NCBI RefSeq assembly: GCF_902506425.1
Contig: NZ_LR732469.1
Coordinates: 558,001 to 622,000 of the forward strand
Length of the DNA: 64,000 nucleotides
Source of the DNA: Novosphingobium sp. 9U
Lineage (GTDB): Bacteria; Pseudomonadota; Alphaproteobacteria; Sphingomonadales; Sphingomonadaceae
Direction of reading: 5' to 3'
The notes under the pieces were generated by a model. It saw only the letters and a list, made by a program, of their open reading frames with translations, was not told the DNA's origin and ran no database searches. The translations under genes and the position numbers were made by a program. Below are positions 24,315 to 35,490 of the stretch, in pieces. Numbering within the stretch: position 1 is the first letter of the stretch; the number at the start of each line of letters is the position of its first letter.

Positions 24315-25559
24315 TTAACTGGCGGGGGCGGCCTCTTTGAGGTTCACCCTAGCAACCGTTGCGTTGGCAGCTCTCTCCCCGTCCGAGAACTGCAGCTGCG
24401 CCTTGCCGCGTGCCTTGGAGCAATAGAGCGCCGCATCGGCGCTGCCGACGAGATCGTCAAGCTCGCTCTCCATCGTCGCGGCCAAGGCGATGCCGATGCT
24501 GACGGAGATGCGCATCTCGCGCTCTTCGATGAAGTACGGTTCGCTCAACTGCTTGATGATGCGGCGGGCGAGCAGTTCTGCCTCATCGCGATGCGCGACG
24601 CCGGTCTGCAGCACGACGAACTCGTCGCCGCCCAGGCGGAAAACCACGTCGTCAGCACGGACGGTTCCCTGCAGTCGCGCCGCGACTTCGCGCAGCATCT
24701 TGTCGCCGGCCGGATGACCGGCCTGATCGTTGACCGCCTTGAAGCCATCGAGGTCAAGAAAGTGGAGAGCCAGTTGCGTGCCCGAGCGCTCTGCCATCTC
24801 CAGTCGCGCCTGGTAGTTTTCGCGCAGCATCAGCCGGTTGGGCAATCCCGTCAGCGCGTCGACCCGGGCGAGCTTCGCCAGGTCATGCTTGGTGATGAGC
24901 TGCTCCAGCGTGGCGGCGTAGAGGTGCCGGACCGAGTCCAGACTCATGCCCAGGACTGCCACGAGGAGGAAGGACAGCAGCAGGAAGAACTCGCCATGCA
25001 GCGCCTGCCCGTCAGGGTGGCCGACGTGCCGCAGCATCGCAAGCGCGGTGGGCAGCACGGCGATCAGCAAGCTCCCCGTGCACAGCCGCGGGCGGCACGC
25101 CGTGCGTGACACCAGCCCCGCGCCGAAGGTGAAGACCAGACTGACCGTCGCCGCCAGCATCAGCGGTTCGTGCACCATCAGCACGCGCACGTTGAGACCG
25201 GCGAGCAGCAGCGCGAAGACGAACGTCAGAGCGGTGTAGACCCGCTCCCAGCCAAGGAGAGCCTGCACCGGCTGGCTGCTGCCCCCGGCCTTGTAGAATC
25301 GCGAGATCACGAGCAGCCGGACCACAGTCACCAGGGCGGCGCTCGCTCCCAATGCCAGGATGATCGGATCGTGCCAGCGTACGAAGATCAGCCCGCTGAC
25401 AAAGGCGAACAGGATGCCGAACCCCAGGATCGGCATGCGCATGGTGAACAGCGGCGCTACGAGGTCGCGGTAAACGGCAGCCGGCAGCACAGCGGGCGCC
25501 CACCATCGGAACGGCGTGCGCGTGGGCTGTTGGGCATTGCTGACACGACGCCTGTCCAT
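24315..25559 (-). CDS. Membrane-bound GGDEF diguanylate cyclase
   Basis: A 414-residue protein. An N-terminal membrane region (about 35-215) has six hydrophobic helices, for example ILGFGILFAFVSGLIFV and FFLLLSFLLVAVLGMSL. It is followed by a coiled linker and a GGDEF domain starting at DALTGLPNRLML, with intact active site FRLGGDEFVVL. It should make cyclic di-GMP from GTP. An RxxD inhibitory site is not evident four to five residues before GGDEF. No EAL domain is present. It converges on the GT-UGM gene (23 bases apart). ATG at 25559; an alternative start further in would remove only the soluble N-terminus. Confidence 0.92.
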   Translation of the reverse strand: MDRRRVSNAQQPTRTPFRWWAPAVLPAAVYRDLVAPLFTMRMPILGFGILFAFVSGLIFVRWHDPIILALGASAALVTVVRLLVISRFYKAGGSSQPVQALLGWERVYTALTFVFALLLAGLNVRVLMVHEPLMLAATVSLVFTFGAGLVSRTACRPRLCTGSLLIAVLPTALAMLRHVGHPDGQALHGEFFLLLSFLLVAVLGMSLDSVRHLYAATLEQLITKHDLAKLARVDALTGLPNRLMLRENYQARLEMAERSGTQLALHFLDLDGFKAVNDQAGHPAGDKMLREVAARLQGTVRADDVVFRLGGDEFVVLQTGVAHRDEAELLARRIIKQLSEPYFIEEREMRISVSIGIALAATMESELDDLVGSADAALYCSKARGKAQLQFSDGERAANATVARVNLKEAAPAS

Positions 25560-25680
25560 GCCGGCATCATCGCACGTGCGGGTTAACTCTTTGTATAACT
25601 ATGCCTTGCCCAGCCCTTGGATGCGCGTTCGAGGCCGATCACCGGCCTAGATGACCGGCGATCGGCGCCCAGGTTTGCTG

Positions 25681-26112
25681 CTACTTCTTGCCGCGAATCT
25701 GGTCCGCCTGTTTGTCGAGCGCCTCACCCGTTTGCTTTGCCGAGCGCCGGACCGCGTCCGCTTCCTTTTCGAGCGCATCGGCCTTCTGGTCGGCACTCTC
25801 GCGCACTTCGTCGGCCTTGGCTTCGGCAGCATCGGCACGCGCATCGACAGCCCGTCGCTGGTCGCGCTCGACACGATCCTGCGCTTCACCGAGGCTCTCG
25901 CTGGGGCCGGACTCGAACGGCCCCTGCTGAACGCCTGCCGCAGCGTCCGCCTTCTCGCCCGCTTGCTCATGCGGCCCGTCACAGGCGCCCAGGAGCGTGG
26001 TGCATGCGACCAGTGCCGTGGACAGGCCTCTAGCCAGACGGCGACGCGCGATCCCGGTTGCGCCCTGGCTGCTGTTCCTGCTGATCAATGCCTTGCTCCT
26101 CGTCCAATTCAT
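25681..26112 (-). CDS. Probable lipoprotein with Ala/Glu-rich coiled-coil region
   Basis: A 143-residue protein. The first about 30 residues are basic, then a hydrophobic stretch ends in a lipobox (ALVACTTLLGACDGP), so mature protein would begin at Cys. The remainder is charged and helical with repeated DARADAAEAKADEVRESAD-like heptads, suggesting a coiled coil. Similar Ala/Lys/Asp-rich lipoproteins occur in many sphingomonads and are without assigned function. The ATG at 26112 has no strong Shine-Dalgarno, and a shorter start nearer the signal peptide is possible. It diverges from the malic-enzyme gene 110 bases away and lies 121 bases upstream of the diguanylate cyclase gene. Confidence 0.7.
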   Translation of the reverse strand: MNWTRSKALISRNSSQGATGIARRRLARGLSTALVACTTLLGACDGPHEQAGEKADAAAGVQQGPFESGPSESLGEAQDRVERDQRRAVDARADAAEAKADEVRESADQKADALEKEADAVRRSAKQTGEALDKQADQIRGKK

Positions 26113-26222
26113 GTCGTCAGGCTAGGAACGCGCGAAAGCCCGGACGGTGCTCAACGGTGGCGCTTGCGCGCCAAGCTCTCTAAAGGGCGGGCGTCGCCCT
26201 AAAGACCGGAGAAGCTTGACGC

Positions 26223-28508
<2,286 letters not shown>

Positions 28509-28512
28509 TGGC

Positions 28513-29739
28513 TTAGTTCGGCGCCATGCGGGCGTGGAACAGTTGGCCGCTCTCAATGATGAGAATGATCGCGAGCACGGCCACGCCGATGCACAAGTAG
28601 CCGATCGCCAGCGGCAGCGTCGTCCCGGCGTAGGACTGGCCGATCGCGGATCCCACCAGCACCGCGCCGATGCTGGTGATGAAGCCCTGCACCGATGAGG
28701 CAGTCCCGGCGATGTGGCCGACCGGCTCCATCGCCATGGAGCCGAAGTTGGCGCCGCACAGGCCGATGCAAGTCATGCTGAGCGCCTGCAGGATGATGTA
28801 GGTCACCAGCGTCTCCGCGCCCGCGTAGATCACCACCAGATGGACGAGCGACAGCGTGATGAGGCCGAGCACCGCCGTCTGCGAGATCACCCGTGTTCCC
28901 AGCCGTTCGACCAACTGGCTGTTCGCGAACGACGCCACGCCCATCGCTCCGGCGCAGATCGCGAACAGCACGGTAAAGCGCTCGCCGGCACCGAACTCGT
29001 CGACGAAGATTTGCTGCGCCGAGGACACGAACGCGACGATGCCCCCGAACGTCAGCGACGCCGCGATCGCGTAGCCGATGGAGAAGCGATTGCTGAGCGT
29101 CAGCGCGTAGCTGCGCCGCAAGTTCTCGATCGAGATCGGCACCCGGCGCTCCACCGCCAGCGTCTCAGGCACGCGCAGCAGCGTCCAGGCGAGCACGAAG
29201 GCCGCGAAACCACCGAGTGCGTAGAAGATGAAGCGCCACGGTCCGAACTCGAGCAGCACCTGACCCAGGCTGGGCGCGAGGATGGGCACGAGGAAGAAGA
29301 TCATCTGCGCCACCGACATCGTCCGCGCCATCTGCCGACCGGACGTGCCGTCGCGCACGATCGCCACGGAGAGGACGCGGGTCGAGGCGGACATCAGGCC
29401 CTGCAGCAGCCGTGCTCCCAGCAGCGCGGGAAACGTCGCGGAGCTTGCGGCAAAGACGCTCGCCGCGACGAAGCCGAGCAGCGTGCCGATCAGGATGGGG
29501 CGCCGGCCGAAACGATCGGCGAGCGGCCCGTAGACCAGCTGCCCGGCTCCGAACCCGACCATATAGACGGTGACCACCCACTGGCGGTGGTTGGCGGCGA
29601 TCACCGATAGCTCACGCCCGATATCCGCCAGCGCCGGCAGCATCAGGTCCACGCCCAATGCGTTCACCGCCATCAGCGCGGCGATGAAGATGATGAACTC
29701 CCGCGGGGCCATGCCTGCGGGTGCGTATTGCGGCTTCAT
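28513..29739 (-). CDS. Bcr/CflA-family multidrug MFS exporter
   Basis: A 408-residue membrane protein with 12 predicted helices. Features typical of the Bcr/CflA drug:proton antiporters are the N-terminal helix EFIIFIAALMAVNALGVDLM with LPALADIGREL, motif A as GPLADRFGRRPILIG, and motif C-like segment with VPILAPSLGQVL. It probably exports hydrophobic drugs or similar compounds with proton exchange. ATG at 29739. It lies 48 bases downstream of the aldo/keto reductase gene on the same strand and could be read from the same stress-type promoter. Confidence 0.9.
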   Translation of the reverse strand: MKPQYAPAGMAPREFIIFIAALMAVNALGVDLMLPALADIGRELSVIAANHRQWVVTVYMVGFGAGQLVYGPLADRFGRRPILIGTLLGFVAASVFAASSATFPALLGARLLQGLMSASTRVLSVAIVRDGTSGRQMARTMSVAQMIFFLVPILAPSLGQVLLEFGPWRFIFYALGGFAAFVLAWTLLRVPETLAVERRVPISIENLRRSYALTLSNRFSIGYAIAASLTFGGIVAFVSSAQQIFVDEFGAGERFTVLFAICAGAMGVASFANSQLVERLGTRVISQTAVLGLITLSLVHLVVIYAGAETLVTYIILQALSMTCIGLCGANFGSMAMEPVGHIAGTASSVQGFITSIGAVLVGSAIGQSYAGTTLPLAIGYLCIGVAVLAIILIIESGQLFHARMAPN

Positions 29740-29787
29740 CTTGATCCTAACGAAAGCAGGTGGCTTTTAGGCCCAAAGCGTAAAACC

Positions 29788-30768
29788 TCACGAGAAGCCA
29801 ACGACGGCGTGGGGAACATAGGCCGCTTCAAGCTGGTCGATCTCGGCATCGCTGAGCGCGATAGCCAGCGCGGCTACGGCATCGTCCAAATGGCCCGCCT
29901 TCGACGCGCCGACGATCGGTGCCGACACGACATCCTTGGCCAAGACCCAGGCGAGCGCAACCTGCGCGCGCGGCACTCCTCGCTGTGCGGCGACCGCCGC
30001 GACGGCTTCGACCACCTTGCGGTCGGCTTGCGCCGTCTGCTCGTAGAGCGTCTTGCCGAACACGTCGGTCTGCGACCGCTCCGTCGCCTCGTCCCAGTCG
30101 CGGGTCAGGCGTCCGCGCGCGAGCGGGCTCCACGGGATGACGCCGATGCCTTCCGCCTCGCACAGCGGCAGCATCTCTCGCTCCTCCTCGCGGTAGAGCA
30201 GGTTCAGGTAGTTCTGCATGGTCGCGAAGCGAGTCCAGCCGTTCGCCTCGGCCACGTGCAGCATCGTCGCGAACTGCCAGGCATACATCGATGACGCACC
30301 GATGTAGCGCGCCTTGCCCGCCTTCACGACATCGTGCAGCGCTTCCAGCGTTTCCTCGATCGGCGTGTCGTAGTCGAAGCGGTGGATCTGGTAGAGATCG
30401 ACGTAGTCGGTGCCGAGCCGCGTCAGGCTGGCGTCGATCTCCTGCATGATCGCCTTGCGGCTAAGGCCTGCGCCGTTCGGGCCTGGCCGCATCCGGCCGT
30501 TGACCTTGGTGGCAATCACGACCTCCTCGCGGCGGGTGAACTCCTTCAGTGCCCGGCCGACGATCTCCTCCGAACTGCCGTCGGAGTAGACGTTCGCGGT
30601 GTCGAAGAAGTTGATCCCTGCCTCGACCGCCTGACGCAGCAGCGGCCTGCTACGCTCTTCGTCCAAGGTCCATTCGTGATTGCCGCGCTGCGGATCGCCA
30701 TAAGTCATGCAGCCCAGGCACAGGCGCGACACATCGAGGCCCGTCGTGCCGAGTTTCACGTATTCCAT
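29788..30768 (-). CDS. Aldo/keto reductase
   Basis: A 326-residue TIM-barrel NADPH oxidoreductase. The N-terminus MEYVKLGTTGLDVSRLCLGCMTYGDP is typical of the YajO/Tas-like group. Catalytic residues lie in FFDTANVYSDGSSEEIVGRAL (Asp and Tyr), VVIATKV (Lys) and YQIHRFD (His). A C-terminal IVGASKAGHLDDAVAAL segment makes the cofactor pocket. Such enzymes reduce aldehydes and ketones, often lipid or sugar carbonyls made under stress. AAGGGA lies eight bases before the ATG at 30768, and a perfect EcfG-type promoter sits 27-52 bases upstream, so general-stress expression is likely. Confidence 0.93.
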   Translation of the reverse strand: MEYVKLGTTGLDVSRLCLGCMTYGDPQRGNHEWTLDEERSRPLLRQAVEAGINFFDTANVYSDGSSEEIVGRALKEFTRREEVVIATKVNGRMRPGPNGAGLSRKAIMQEIDASLTRLGTDYVDLYQIHRFDYDTPIEETLEALHDVVKAGKARYIGASSMYAWQFATMLHVAEANGWTRFATMQNYLNLLYREEEREMLPLCEAEGIGVIPWSPLARGRLTRDWDEATERSQTDVFGKTLYEQTAQADRKVVEAVAAVAAQRGVPRAQVALAWVLAKDVVSAPIVGASKAGHLDDAVAALAIALSDAEIDQLEAAYVPHAVVGFS

Positions 30769-30794
30769 GATCGTTCCCTTGCAAGGTTGGCGTC

Positions 30795-30820
30795 AACGCG
30801 TGAGTTTCCCTGGCGGTTCC
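30795..30820 (-). promoter_or_regulatory. Perfect EcfG-type promoter upstream of the aldo/keto reductase gene
   Basis: On the minus strand GGAAC (30820-30816), 17 bases, CGTT (30798-30795): an exact match to the EcfG consensus. The -10 element ends 26 bases before the ATG at 30768, leaving a leader of about 20 bases. Confidence 0.7.
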
Positions 30821-30962
30821 GCTGGAGACGCCTGCGCTCCGTAGTGTCACGGTGGCGCAGTGTCTCGCCCTGTGCCCAGATGATGGCACCGGCGCGCAAT
30901 CGCAAGGTTGGCATGGCGAGCGCGGGCGCGCTAACCAGCAGGTGCGTTCGGGAGAAGTGCGT

Positions 30963-33074
30963 ATGAAGCGGTGGGCGTTAGCAGGAACAGCGGCGCTGAT
31001 GGCGGCGGCAGCCTGGCCCGGAACGGCGGGCGCGAGCGGCGACTATGGCTGCACGCCGCGCTGGTCGCTGGCCGTCTCCTTCTACGAATGCGCCGGCACT
31101 GCACTGATCGGCCCGCGCAACGACACGCGAGTGAACCTAGCGCTGCTGCTGCGGGACAAGTCTGCAGCGCGGGGTGCGCAGTCCTATCCCAAATGGGACT
31201 GGGGCAATGCCGAGTTCGGCCACGTCTTCGTCAGCTGGGACGTGCTGCAATCGGCCTACTGGCCCAAGCCGGAGAGCACGACCTCGGTCGACAGCGACGA
31301 GCCGAGCTACGCCGGCTCACGGTGCCAGACATTGGCAAGCGGCACGCTGGCGTTCCGCGCTGCCCTGGCGCGAGGCAAGGGCCTGACTGCGCCGGAGCGG
31401 CAAGCGCTCACCGCTGCGCGCGACTTGGTCAAACCGGCATGCGACGGCAACAAGACGGCACCCGCCTGGCCCGCGCTGGAGGGCAAGGCGGCGCAAGCCT
31501 GGCTCAGCTACCTGAAGGGCGCCTGGGCGTTCTACGCCGACGATTTCCCAGCCGCGCGCACCCAGTTCACCGAGGTCGCGCGGGCCAAGGAGCCGTGGAT
31601 AGCACAGACCGCGCGGTACATGATCGCGCGCAACGATCTGGCCGCAGCGCAAGCTGGCGCGATCGACGAGTGGGGCGGCTTCGCGGGCGTCGACAAGGTC
31701 GATCGCGCTTCTGCGGAGCATGCGCGGGGTGCCTTGCAGGACTACTTGTCCGGCTATCCACGCGGCCTCTACGCCGCGTCCGCCAGCGGGCTGACGCGCC
31801 GCGCGACCTGGCTGCTGGGCGAGCGGCCTGCCTTGGCGCGTACGTATTCGGGACTGCTGGCGGACCCTTCCCGCTCCCCCGAAATGCTGGAGGAGGTCGA
31901 AAGCAAGCTCCTCTTCGGCATCGGGATGGGGAACGACGTCGATGCTCCGCTGCTGATGGCGACCTGGGACCTGCTGCGCATGCGCCAGGCCGATCCCGAC
32001 TTCCCGGACACCGAAGCGCCGGCGCTGCTGACGCAAGCGGAACTGTCGTCGCAGGCGCCCGTGTTTGCGCGTCAGCCGGAGCTCTACGGCTTCCTTCAGG
32101 CGAGCCTCGCCTACCATGGTGCCAAGGATTACCGCCGTGTCCTGAGCCTGATACCGGAGATTGCGCCCAAGGACCTGGGCGCGCTTGCCTTCAGCCGGCA
32201 ATTGCTCCGCGGCATGGCGCTCGAAGCGTCGGGCGACGCGGATGCCGAGCGTTTCTTGCAGCAGTTGGCGCTTGGCGCACGCGACCTTTACCAGCAACCC
32301 GCGGCTCAGCTTGGCCTGGCGATGCACTGGGAGCGCGGCGGGAACCTCGCCAAGGTCTTCGCCGCGGGCAGTCCCGTCACCGAGCCCGAGATCCGGACCA
32401 TCCTGCTCGCCCACGTCGCCCCGCCTGCACTGCTGCGCCGACAAGCCGGCACGGCCAGCGCCGAAGGCGGCGTCGCCCTCTTCACCCTGCTCACGAAAGA
32501 CTTGTCCCGGGGGCACTACCGCGAGTTCGGCTCCGACCTCGCGCAAGTTCCGGCTTCGGCACCAACGTTGGGCACTGTGGGCGAGGGCTGGTCGAGCGGG
32601 TGGATGGACAGTGATGCCGACAATCACCCGCCCCTCGGCCTGTTCCGCCAAGGCAAGTGGCAGGAGGAGTACCCCTGCCCTGCCCTTCAAGCGTCGGCCG
32701 CAACGCTCGCGTCCAATCCGCGCGACATCCATGCTCAGCTGTGCCTGGCCGAGTTCTGGCGCCTGAATGGCTTCGACGATTACCTCGCCGCCAAGCGCCC
32801 GCCGGCAGATCAGCTCGGCGGGTCGCCCGATCTCTTCCCCGGAAGGCCCGCTCCCCGCTCCGTGCTCTACGCGTCGGTGCTGGCGGACCGGTCGGCGGGT
32901 GCGGCGGATAAGGCCTATGCGCTCTACCGTTCGGTCCAGTGCTATGCGCCGAGCCAAAACAATGCCTGTGGCGGCGAGGACGTGCCAGTTTCCCATCGCA
33001 AGGCATGGTTCCAGCAGCTCAAGCGCGACTATCCGGCAAGCCCATGGGCGATCGATCTCAAGTACTACTGGTAA
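30963..33074 (+). CDS. Secreted, repeat-rich helical protein of unknown function
   Basis: A 703-residue protein with a clear signal peptide (MKRWALAGTAALMAAAAWPG, cleavage after AGA). The mature part has several Cys residues in pairs (for example YGCTPRW...FYECAG) and long Ala/Leu-rich helical stretches with TPR-like spacing (LKGAWAFYADDFPAARTQFTEVARAKEPWI, YRRVLSLIPEIAPKDL in shorter pieces). The end, YPASPWAIDLKYYW, resembles the tails of tetratricopeptide envelope proteins. I do not recognise a named family. The ATG at 30963 has GGGAGAAG about six bases upstream. It overlaps the DUF3142 lipoprotein gene by 31 bases, so both are likely produced together in the envelope. Confidence 0.75.
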   Translation: MKRWALAGTAALMAAAAWPGTAGASGDYGCTPRWSLAVSFYECAGTALIGPRNDTRVNLALLLRDKSAARGAQSYPKWDWGNAEFGHVFVSWDVLQSAYWPKPESTTSVDSDEPSYAGSRCQTLASGTLAFRAALARGKGLTAPERQALTAARDLVKPACDGNKTAPAWPALEGKAAQAWLSYLKGAWAFYADDFPAARTQFTEVARAKEPWIAQTARYMIARNDLAAAQAGAIDEWGGFAGVDKVDRASAEHARGALQDYLSGYPRGLYAASASGLTRRATWLLGERPALARTYSGLLADPSRSPEMLEEVESKLLFGIGMGNDVDAPLLMATWDLLRMRQADPDFPDTEAPALLTQAELSSQAPVFARQPELYGFLQASLAYHGAKDYRRVLSLIPEIAPKDLGALAFSRQLLRGMALEASGDADAERFLQQLALGARDLYQQPAAQLGLAMHWERGGNLAKVFAAGSPVTEPEIRTILLAHVAPPALLRRQAGTASAEGGVALFTLLTKDLSRGHYREFGSDLAQVPASAPTLGTVGEGWSSGWMDSDADNHPPLGLFRQGKWQEEYPCPALQASAATLASNPRDIHAQLCLAEFWRLNGFDDYLAAKRPPADQLGGSPDLFPGRPAPRSVLYASVLADRSAGAADKAYALYRSVQCYAPSQNNACGGEDVPVSHRKAWFQQLKRDYPASPWAIDLKYYW

Positions 33075-33835
33075 GCCGCCGCAGCCTGCTGTTCGGCACC
33101 GCGGCCAGCCTGCTCGTTTGTGGATGCGAAGGCGGCGAGGCGCCAGCGAAGGTCGATGCGCGCGCGTATCAGGCGTTCTTCCTCTGGCCCGGCGTTCGCG
33201 CACCCGCCTGGCTGAAGCAGGCACGCGAGGTATACCTGCTCGCGGGCGAGGTACGTCATGGGGCAGACAGCACCTTCGTGCCCTTGCGTGCGACGCCGAA
33301 GGTGCCGGGCCCGGCTTTGTGGTTCGTGATCCGCGTGGAGCGCCTGGATTGGAACGAAGCGATCCATCGCGACGTGCTGCATGCCCTGTCGCTCTGGGAG
33401 GCGGCGGGAAACCGCATCTCCGGCCTGCAGATCGACTTCGATGCGGCGACACGCGGGCTATCGGACTATGGCCGCTTCCTGGCGGACCTACGCCGTCGCC
33501 TGCCCCGCCGCTTCAAGCTGTCGATCACGGGTTTGATGGACTGGAGCGCGGGTGGCGATCCGCAGGCGCTGCGCCAGTTGGCCGGCATCGTCGACGAGAT
33601 CGTGGTGCAGACCTATCAGGGCCGCCACACCATTCCAGGCTACGAAGCATACCTGGGCCGATTGGCGCGCCTCGGCATGCCGTACCGGATCGGCCTTGTC
33701 GAAGGCGGGAGCTGGGACCCGCCACCGCGACTGGCTGAGGATCCCAACTTCCGCGGCTACGTCGTCTTCCTGCTCAAGGACCAGCCGCGTCATGCAAGTC
33801 CAGCCGTTCGCACAAACGGACCTGCCGTGTCCTGA
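33044..33835 (+). CDS. DUF3142-type lipoprotein with TIM-barrel-like core
   Basis: A 263-residue protein. N-terminal SRRSLLFGTAASLLVCGCEGG combines an Arg-Arg pair, hydrophobic core and lipobox-like end, so it is probably a membrane-anchored lipoprotein. The body matches the DUF3142 pattern: YQAFFLWPGVRAPAWLK, ISGLQIDFDAATRGL, FKLSITGLMDWS, DEIVVQTYQGRHTI and GMPYRIGLVEGG. The alternating strand/helix order and the LQIDFDA and VVQTYQG strands resemble a glycosidase-like barrel (compare GH18), but no activity is known. ATG at 33044 overlaps the end of the preceding secreted-protein gene by 31 bases; no better start exists in this frame. Confidence 0.78.
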   Translation: MGDRSQVLLVSRRSLLFGTAASLLVCGCEGGEAPAKVDARAYQAFFLWPGVRAPAWLKQAREVYLLAGEVRHGADSTFVPLRATPKVPGPALWFVIRVERLDWNEAIHRDVLHALSLWEAAGNRISGLQIDFDAATRGLSDYGRFLADLRRRLPRRFKLSITGLMDWSAGGDPQALRQLAGIVDEIVVQTYQGRHTIPGYEAYLGRLARLGMPYRIGLVEGGSWDPPPRLAEDPNFRGYVVFLLKDQPRHASPAVRTNGPAVS

Positions 33836-33892
33836 AGCGAAGTCCACCTGCCGCGCCTGTGCGTTACCCATCTGTCAGCAGGAACCGAGACC

Positions 33893-34084
33893 ATGCCACC
33901 AACAGAAAAGATCACCGACGGCGCGAACGAACGCGCGATCGACGAACCGCTCGCCAGCACCGCCCCCGGCATCCCCGACGATGCTCTCGCGCCTGGCGAG
34001 GAGCTGCTCCAGCCACCCAGCGATGAGGAAGTGGATCGTATCGCCAGGAAGCTCGGAGCGCCGGTCCCCAAGTCGAATGGCTGA
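33893..34084 (+). CDS. Small acidic hypothetical protein, 63 residues
   Basis: A 63-codon frame encoding a hydrophilic protein rich in Pro, Glu and Asp (begins MPPTEKITDGANERAID and ends LGAPVPKSNG). AGGAA is eight bases before the ATG, and the frame has normal third-position GC for the region. No signal peptide, membrane segment or recognised domain. Located 57 bases after the DUF3142 gene and 83 bases before the HNH gene, in a run of plus-strand small genes. Could be a stress-associated small protein, but there is no direct evidence. Confidence 0.6.
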   Translation: MPPTEKITDGANERAIDEPLASTAPGIPDDALAPGEELLQPPSDEEVDRIARKLGAPVPKSNG

Positions 34085-34167
34085 GCCGCGCCCGATGACC
34101 AGGGGTGGGTGATCGGCCGGGTCGGTGCTAGGGGGCTCCCCCGCAGCAACCGCGATCAGGCAGAGGC

Positions 34168-34509
34168 ATGGCCCGCAAACACCCCAAGCACGGCCCCTAT
34201 CCCGAAGAGATGCAGGAGGACGATGACGCTCCTGCACCCGTTACGCCGTGCTGGCTTTGTGGCCGGCCGCTGGGCAAGACCGTGGTCTGGCACCATCCGG
34301 TGCCCAAGAGCCGTGGTGGCCGCGATGTCGTCGCGATGCACCCGATCTGCCAGCAGACCCTGATCGCCAACTTCACCAACTCCGAACTGCAGCGCCACGG
34401 CATGGACGTGGACGCACTGTTGGCGCATCCCAACGTGCGCAAGTTCGTCGACTGGGTCGCGAAGAAGGATCCGGACTTCACCGCCACCACTGCCAAGAAG
34501 CAGCGCTGA
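34168..34509 (+). CDS. Small HNH-endonuclease-like protein
   Basis: A 113-residue protein with an HNH/zinc-ribbon core: CWLC (first zinc pair), VVWHHPVPKSRGG (the HH of the catalytic motif) and MHPICQQTLIANFTNSEL (later His and Cys with the family's FTN-x-EL end). The conserved Asn/His of the last HNH element is replaced by Gln-Gln in ICQQT, so nuclease activity is uncertain. It is short and lacks a specificity domain. Homologues of this layout occur as solo chromosomal genes in sphingomonads, not as mobile elements. The ATG at 34168 is followed by a Lys/His-rich start. Confidence 0.75.
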   Translation: MARKHPKHGPYPEEMQEDDDAPAPVTPCWLCGRPLGKTVVWHHPVPKSRGGRDVVAMHPICQQTLIANFTNSELQRHGMDVDALLAHPNVRKFVDWVAKKDPDFTATTAKKQR

Positions 34510-34565
34510 CCCGGGGACGCGGCGGCCCGAGTTGCACATCGTGTCGGCAATCCCATCTTGCAGCC

Positions 34566-35369
34566 ATGCATGATGACCTTATCCAGCTCGGCCTCATCGA
34601 GGACGAGGACATCGATCTCGACGATGCCGCGATCACGCTGGCACTGCTCGATCACCCAGAAGACGAAGACGATGCCTGCCTCTACGTCCTGGCAGACCTG
34701 GCCGAACGGCTGGACGATCTCGCCAGCGACGTCACCGAAGCGCCCAAGCAGGCGGCGCTGCTGGCGCAAGTGCTCGGACGGGAGTTTGGGTTCACCGGCG
34801 ATGTGGACACTTACGACGATCCGGCGAATGCGGACCTCGTCCGTGTCATCGAGCGCCGCCGCGGACTGCCGGTAAGCCTCTCGATCCTTTACGTCGCCGC
34901 TGCCAGGCAGCTCGGCTGGATGGCGAACGTGCTCGACCTGCCTGGGCACGTGCTCGTCCTCATCGGCGATGAGACCGACCCGGTGATCATCGACCCCTTC
35001 AATGGGGGGCGCAGGGTCGAGCCGGAACAGCTCGCCGCTTTCGTGCAGGACATGAACCAGGGGCGCGAGGCCGCTGTGACGCATGTCTCGACGATGACGA
35101 ACCGCGCGGTGCTCGTGCGCCTGCTGCAGAACCAGGCGACGCGCGCTGAAGCGGGCGGCCAGGGCCGGCGCGCGCTGACCCTGTACCAGCGCATGACCAT
35201 CATGGCGCCGGGCTATGCCCATGCCTGGTGGGAGCGCGCGCGCCTGGAACTGGCGGACGAGGACGTTGCCGCTGCACGCAGCAGCCTGACCGCGATGCTG
35301 GAGATCACCCGCGAGCCCGACTTGCGTGAGCGCATCTCGACCCTGCTGTCATCCTTGGTGGCGCACTGA
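34566..35369 (+). CDS. SirB1-family transglutaminase-like/TPR protein
   Basis: A 267-residue cytoplasmic protein. The SirB1 (transglutaminase-like) core is visible in RRRGLPVSLSILYVAAARQLGW, DLPGHVLVLI and VIIDPFNGGRRV, then a C-terminal TPR-like helical pair (RALTLYQRMTIMAPGYAHAWWERARLEL). As in other SirB1 proteins, the Cys of true transglutaminases is not present in the core (SLS instead). Function unknown; family members are widely conserved near translation or cell-division genes. The ATG at 34566 is chosen because the acidic N-terminus typical of the family begins there. Confidence 0.87.
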   Translation: MHDDLIQLGLIEDEDIDLDDAAITLALLDHPEDEDDACLYVLADLAERLDDLASDVTEAPKQAALLAQVLGREFGFTGDVDTYDDPANADLVRVIERRRGLPVSLSILYVAAARQLGWMANVLDLPGHVLVLIGDETDPVIIDPFNGGRRVEPEQLAAFVQDMNQGREAAVTHVSTMTNRAVLVRLLQNQATRAEAGGQGRRALTLYQRMTIMAPGYAHAWWERARLELADEDVAAARSSLTAMLEITREPDLRERISTLLSSLVAH

Positions 35370-35415
35370 GGAATGTCCCTGAGGACATCGCCGCAGAAAG
35401 TCGCCCAGGGCGATT

Positions 35416-35441
35416 GAAACCGCGCGCTCCCGTCCCACGTT
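35416..35441 (+). promoter_or_regulatory. EcfG-like promoter upstream of the Gly/Tyr-rich lipoprotein gene
   Basis: GAAAC (35416-35420), 17 bases, CGTT (35438-35441): one mismatch in the -35 element. It lies 50 bases before the ATG at 35491 in the only intergenic space available to that gene. Confidence 0.4.
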
Positions 35442-35490
35442 GTAAGTCTGAGCGCAGCCTCTAGGCCGCGCAAACACAAGGACTTAGACG

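Noticed and set aside
34131..34144. GGGGG/CCCCC hairpin before the HNH gene as a terminator
   Set aside because: The loop would be too short for a stable fold, there is no U-run, and flanking genes run in the same direction.
34168..34509. HNH protein as part of a mobile element or phage
   Set aside because: No integrase, terminase, repeats or compositional change around it; the gene sits among ordinary chromosomal genes.
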